NCBI GenBank assembly: GCA_025355255.1
Contig: JANYAA010000481.1
Location: forward strand, 1-8,755
DNA: 8,755 nt
Reading direction: 5' to 3'
Source of the DNA: Chloroflexota bacterium
Lineage (GTDB): Bacteria; Chloroflexota; Limnocylindria; Limnocylindrales; CSP1-4
Made by a program: the position numbers and the translations under genes. Shown here piece by piece: positions 5,567 to 8,755 of the stretch. Every line of letters starts with the position of its first letter. The stretch's first letter is position 1. The notes beneath the pieces are model-generated. The model had not been told where the DNA came from. It saw only the letters and a list, made by a program, of their open reading frames with translations, and did not search any database.

Positions 5567-7717
5567 AACCCGGCACATCGGCGCCGGACTGGCCACAGGC
5601 TGGGCAGGCTGGCGCGGTGGGCGCCAACCTCGATGACGCGCCGCCTGCTGGGGTTCTACAGCCTGCAGCTGCGCCTGCTGTGGACCTGGCGGCCGGGCCG
5701 GCGCGCCCTGTTCGTGCGCACCGCCATCAGCTTCGCTGTGGGCATCGCGGCGCTCACGCTCACGGTCTGGTTTGTGCCCGGGATCCACGCCACGGGGCCC
5801 GTGTCCGTCGCGGGGGCGTTTGTCGTCCTCTCGCTGCTCAACCTGCTCGTCCGGCCAGTGCTCCTCGCCCTGCTGGCCCCGTTCAGTCCTATTGCACTCG
5901 GGCTCGCCACCCTGTTCTTCCAGGTGGCCGGGTTCTATGTGATCGGCGAGACGATGCCCGGCATCAGCGTGGACGGGCCAATCCCGGCGTTCACCGCCTC
6001 GTGGGCCTATGCGGTCATCAACGTGACCTTCACGTCAATCCTCTCGTCAAGCAGCGACGACTCGTATTGGGGCGTCCTCGTCCGCCAGCTCGCGCTCAGC
6101 CGACACGGCGTGATCCGGACGAATCGACCTGGGGTGGTGATCGTGCAGGTGGACGGCCTTGCACATCCGGTCCTCACCCACCAGGTCCGGGCCGGGCGCG
6201 TCCCGTTCCTGTCGCGCTGGGTCCGCAGCGGCGCCATGCGTCTGGACCGCTGGACATGCCTGCTGCCCTCGCAGACGTCCGCATCGCAGGCCGGCATCCT
6301 CCACGGCAACAACGGGTTCATCCCCGGGTTCCGCTGGTGGGAAAAGGACCGCGGCCGGATGATGATCTCCAACCGCCCCGAGGACGCGGCCGAGATTGGC
6401 CGGCGGGCCTCCGATGGGCGGGGGCTCCTGGCAGCCGATGGGGCGAGCATTGGCAACCTGGTTGCAGGCGACGCGGTCCGCAGCTACATCACGGCGGCCA
6501 CCATCCGCGACCCGGGCCAGGGTCTCGGCCGAAGCCAGACATTCTTCTCGTTCTTTGCCAGCCCGTACAACTACCTGCACACCATCGCGCTGACGGTGGG
6601 CGAGGTGTTCAAGGAATACGTTCAGGCGGCACGGTCCAAACGCAACGGCGTGGAACCGCGGATGGACCGAAGGTTCCCCTACCCCGTCGCCCGGGCCGCC
6701 ACCAACGTCGCGCTCCGGGCGCTCGCAACCAGCCTCGTGCTGGAGGAGATGTTCCGCGGCACGCCGGTGATCTACGTGGACTACACCGACTACGACGAGA
6801 TCGCCCACCACTCGGGCCCGGAGCGGGCCGAGACGCTTGACGCGCTTGACGGGGTGGACCGCGTCATCCGGTCCTTGGCGCGGGCCGCTGAGGACACGCC
6901 CCGGCCGTACAAGTTCGTCGTCCTGTCAGACCACGGCCAGAGCCTGGGCGCCACGTTCCGCCAACGGTACGGCCAGACGCTCCAGCAGGTGATCACCGGC
7001 CTCATGGGCGGGGACGTCCACACCCACACTTCGGTTGACCCGCTGGCGGCCTGGGGCCCAATCGCGGGCGTTCTGGCCGAGACCAGCCAGACGGCGGGCG
7101 CCACGGGCCGGCTGACGCGCGCGATGACGCGGTCCAGCCGGGTTGAGGCGGCCGATGCCGCCGCCGCTCTGGCAGCCGACACCACGCTGCCTGAGCTGGT
7201 GGTTGCCCCGTCTGGGAACCTTGCCCACGTCTACTTCCCGCGGATGGCGGGCCGCGTGACCGTGGAGGAGATCGAGCGCTCGTGGCCGGGGCTGGTGGCG
7301 TCGCTGGGGCGCCATCCCGGTATCGGCCTGCTGATGGCGCGCTCGGGGGCGCACGGGACTGTGGTCGTGGGCGGACGCGGGTCTCGCTACCTCGACACCG
7401 AGCGCGTTGAGGGCGAGGACCCTGTCGCACCCTTTGGCGAGCACGCCGTCGCCAGCCTGCAGCGTCTGGCCGGCATGGAGCACTGCGGCGACCTCGTGGC
7501 GGTCAGCCTCTTCGACGCCGAAACCGACGAGGTGGCCGCGTTTGAGGAGCTCATCGGTTCGCACGGCGGCATGGGCGGTGCCCAGACCGAGGCATTCATC
7601 CTGCATCCGGCCGAATGGACTGTTGACCAGCCGCTCGTGGGCGCCGAGGCGGTGCACCGCCAGCTTCGGCGCTGGCTCGAGCAGATGGGCCTGGGCCCGA
7701 AGCCGCAGCTCGACTAG
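5531..7717 (+). CDS. Membrane protein: YvlD/phage-holin-4-type domain fused to alkaline-phosphatase-superfamily phosphodiesterase
   Basis: This 728-residue protein has two parts. After a basic cytoplasmic N-terminus (Arg-rich, 17-62), hydrophobic segments at about 61-83, 91-113, 118-138 and 157-171 resemble the four-helix YvlD/phage-holin-4-2 family. The rest (about 200-700) has the alkaline phosphatase superfamily metal site: Asp208 (VQVDGL), a likely Thr249 nucleophile (PSQTSASQ), Asp422 and His426 (YDEIAHHSG), Asp467-His468 (SDHGQ) and His678 (GSHGG). The order and spacing match type I phosphodiesterase/nucleotide pyrophosphatase proteins. It should hydrolyse a phosphodiester or phosphomonoester at the membrane; the substrate and side of the membrane are unknown. 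The 'holin' name reflects family labelling and not lysis. Related fusions occur in high-GC bacteria as I recall. The start follows GGAGG. The gene converges on the signal peptidase gene with an 18-bp gap and no clear terminator. Confidence 0.85.
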   Translation: MSEPMSEPMSEPNPAHRRRTGHRLGRLARWAPTSMTRRLLGFYSLQLRLLWTWRPGRRALFVRTAISFAVGIAALTLTVWFVPGIHATGPVSVAGAFVVLSLLNLLVRPVLLALLAPFSPIALGLATLFFQVAGFYVIGETMPGISVDGPIPAFTASWAYAVINVTFTSILSSSSDDSYWGVLVRQLALSRHGVIRTNRPGVVIVQVDGLAHPVLTHQVRAGRVPFLSRWVRSGAMRLDRWTCLLPSQTSASQAGILHGNNGFIPGFRWWEKDRGRMMISNRPEDAAEIGRRASDGRGLLAADGASIGNLVAGDAVRSYITAATIRDPGQGLGRSQTFFSFFASPYNYLHTIALTVGEVFKEYVQAARSKRNGVEPRMDRRFPYPVARAATNVALRALATSLVLEEMFRGTPVIYVDYTDYDEIAHHSGPERAETLDALDGVDRVIRSLARAAEDTPRPYKFVVLSDHGQSLGATFRQRYGQTLQQVITGLMGGDVHTHTSVDPLAAWGPIAGVLAETSQTAGATGRLTRAMTRSSRVEAADAAAALAADTTLPELVVAPSGNLAHVYFPRMAGRVTVEEIERSWPGLVASLGRHPGIGLLMARSGAHGTVVVGGRGSRYLDTERVEGEDPVAPFGEHAVASLQRLAGMEHCGDLVAVSLFDAETDEVAAFEELIGSHGGMGGAQTEAFILHPAEWTVDQPLVGAEAVHRQLRRWLEQMGLGPKPQLD

Positions 7718-7735
7718 AACGCGAGGCACCCAGGG

Positions 7736-8755
7736 TCAGGGCGCCGGGGTGTCAGTGGGCGCCGGTGCTGCCGTGGGCGGAGGGGGCGGGGGCGCCGGGG
7801 CGGGGGTTGGCGCGGGCTCGGCGGTGGGCGTCGGGGTCGGGGCAGGCGCGGGCTCGGCGGTGGGCGTCGGGGTCGGGGCAGGCGCGGGCTCGGCGGTCGC
7901 CGTCGGGGTCGGGGCAGGCGTCGGCGCCGCGGTTGGCGTTGCCGTGGGCGCTGGTGCCGAGGCGGGCTGCCCTGTCGGGGTCGGCGCAGGCTGACCAGTG
8001 ATCGTGGCCGGGCCGCCCGAAATGCCGCCCGAAGCGCTTGCCTTGAAGTTGGACACGTCGCTGCCGGAGAACGTGCCGCCGGCAGTCAAAGATCCCTGCA
8101 GCACAAGGGTGAGGCTGCCCGAATCGGTCCCGATGATCACCGCCAGCGCGGCCCGGCTGAATTTTGCGGCCACCTGGTTATGGTCGTTGAGCGCCGCGGG
8201 ACCGTCGCTCGGGATACAGGCGCCCTTGTAGCAGAGCTGCAGGGAGGCGAGGTTGATCTCGGAGAGGGTGTGCGGTGCTGGCAGGCCATCCACAAACCCG
8301 GTCATCAAGCTCCCGTTGAGGTTGTTCGCCTCGGGCTTGATCCGCACGGTTGCGGCCAGGTTCACCGGAGCGAAGTGGCCGACCATAATTGTCTGCGAGG
8401 ATCTGGTCTGTGCAGTGAAGGAGGCCGCCGACGTGCTCGCGACCCGCAGGATGTCCCCAAGCATGGGCACGGTGGCGAGGTACTTGCCCTCCACGATGAC
8501 CTGCCGAGTGTCCCAGATGTCATCCACCGTGTTGGCGTCTCCGCGGGTGACGAACGTGCCATCGGGGTTGACGGCAACGACGCGGTGGGTAACGACGCGC
8601 TCGCCCACGCGGAGGATGAGGATCATGCCCGCCTCAACCTTCGCGGGGGCGGGCGCGACCACGATGATGTCCCCGCGTCCAATGGTGGGGGCCATCGAGC
8701 CGCCCTCAACCAAAACCAAGCGATACCACGGTGTTCCGAAGATCGCGCCGTCGAC
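7736..8755 (-). CDS. Signal peptidase I (S26B, SipW/Sec11-like) fused to a secreted domain and Pro/Thr/Ala tail (5' partial)
   Basis: The frame stays open to the right edge, so the N-terminus, normally including a membrane anchor, is missing; 339 residues are visible. An in-frame TTG at 8719 is not a start, because family sequence continues upstream of it. The peptidase part (about 1-105) has catalytic Ser20 in EGGSMAPT, a GDIIVV box, and THRVV (His57) where bacterial LepB has Lys. With RGDAN (Asp73) and a VEGKY-to-PMLGD end, this marks the Ser-His-Asp SipW/Sec11 branch, which cleaves signal peptides outside the membrane. No C-terminal membrane helix follows. Instead, residues about 130-235 (NLNGSLMTGFV, then AAKFSRAAL and GGTFSGSD) look like a secreted beta domain known from surface proteins, where it reads LNLKSKG, then MVKFDRSAV and FEGSD. 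Residues 255-339 are a Pro/Thr/Ala tail built on TPTPTAEPAPAP repeats, likely a wall-spanning spacer. Confidence 0.8.
   Translation of the reverse strand, partial: VDGAIFGTPWYRLVLVEGGSMAPTIGRGDIIVVAPAPAKVEAGMILILRVGERVVTHRVVAVNPDGTFVTRGDANTVDDIWDTRQVIVEGKYLATVPMLGDILRVASTSAASFTAQTRSSQTIMVGHFAPVNLAATVRIKPEANNLNGSLMTGFVDGLPAPHTLSEINLASLQLCYKGACIPSDGPAALNDHNQVAAKFSRAALAVIIGTDSGSLTLVLQGSLTAGGTFSGSDVSNFKASASGGISGGPATITGQPAPTPTGQPASAPAPTATPTAAPTPAPTPTATAEPAPAPTPTPTAEPAPAPTPTPTAEPAPTPAPAPPPPPPTAAPAPTDTPAP
7775..7806 (+). other. Potential G-quadruplex-forming run
   Basis: Five runs of three to five G on the plus strand, separated by 4, 1, 4 and 1 nt, satisfy the usual G-quadruplex pattern. The run is the template-strand side of the poly-proline codons near the end of the signal peptidase gene, so it may only reflect those codons. 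Confidence 0.45.
7809..7916 (-). repeat. Three 36-bp tandem repeats encoding 12-residue Pro/Thr/Ala units
   Basis: The units 7809-7844 and 7845-7880 are identical, and 7881-7916 differs at two bases. Each encodes a 12-residue Pro/Thr/Ala/Glu unit of the signal peptidase tail, and more degenerate copies continue on both sides. The repeat length keeps the frame, so copy number can change without breaking the protein. Confidence 0.9.

Noticed and set aside
5617..6840. 407-residue plus-strand frame inside the phosphodiesterase gene
   Set aside because: The translation is Arg/Pro/His-rich without domains, while the other frame has an intact metal site.
6926..7729. 267-residue minus-strand frame opposite the phosphodiesterase
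   Set aside because: It is antisense to the catalytic domain and no recognizable motif or ribosome binding site is present.
7809..7916. 36-bp repeats as a CRISPR array
   Set aside because: The units are directly adjacent with no spacers and encode an in-frame Pro/Thr/Ala tail.

Overview
The window is GC-rich, with mostly G/C-ending codons, GTG/TTG starts and 4-nt stop/start overlaps. This fits a high-GC Gram-positive-like or Chloroflexota-type bacterium. The Pro/Thr/Ala-rich 'TPTPTAEPAPAP' tail, the SipW-type (Ser-His) signal peptidase, and a Rieske ferredoxin inside a suf operon lean toward Chloroflexota or Actinomycetota. No rRNA or taxonomic marker is present, so this assignment is inference.

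Layout, left to right. (1) 1-125: C-terminal tail of a gene entering from the left. (2) 182-1135 (+): a ten-helix EamA/DMT transporter. (3) 1201-1908 (+): a short-chain dehydrogenase/reductase whose catalytic Ser position is Ala. (4) 1932-5091 (-): a tight suf operon transcribed leftward, sufB > sufD > Rieske ferredoxin. Both gene junctions are 4-nt overlaps (ATGA, GTGA). It is preceded by a clear sigma70-like promoter (TTGACG-17-GATAAT) whose -10 box lies inside a 27-bp inverted repeat, a candidate iron-sulfur-responsive operator. (5) 5213-5530: a non-coding divergent region with repeated GTGAGCC motifs, two of them in 17-bp palindromes. (6) 5531-7717 (+): a two-part membrane protein, with an N-terminal YvlD/phage-holin-4 type membrane domain fused to an alkaline-phosphatase-superfamily phosphodiesterase domain. 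It starts with three tandem copies of the start-codon unit (MSEP x3). (7) 7736-8755 (-): a type I signal peptidase (S26B, SipW/Sec11-like) truncated by the window edge, fused to a secreted beta-type domain and a Pro/Thr/Ala tail encoded by 36-bp tandem repeats.

How the genes work together. SufB and SufD form the scaffold for Fe-S cluster assembly, and the co-transcribed Rieske ferredoxin is a plausible client or electron carrier. The ATPase SufC and the cysteine desulfurase SufS are not in this operon and must be encoded elsewhere. The two right-hand genes are convergent envelope functions with no visible link to suf. I did not find a self-evidently new defence or mobile system. The best leads are the operator-like palindrome at the suf promoter, a codon-usage patch in sufB that begins at a known intein insertion position, the Ser-less SDR, the signal-peptidase fusion, and the GTGAGCC palindrome cluster.
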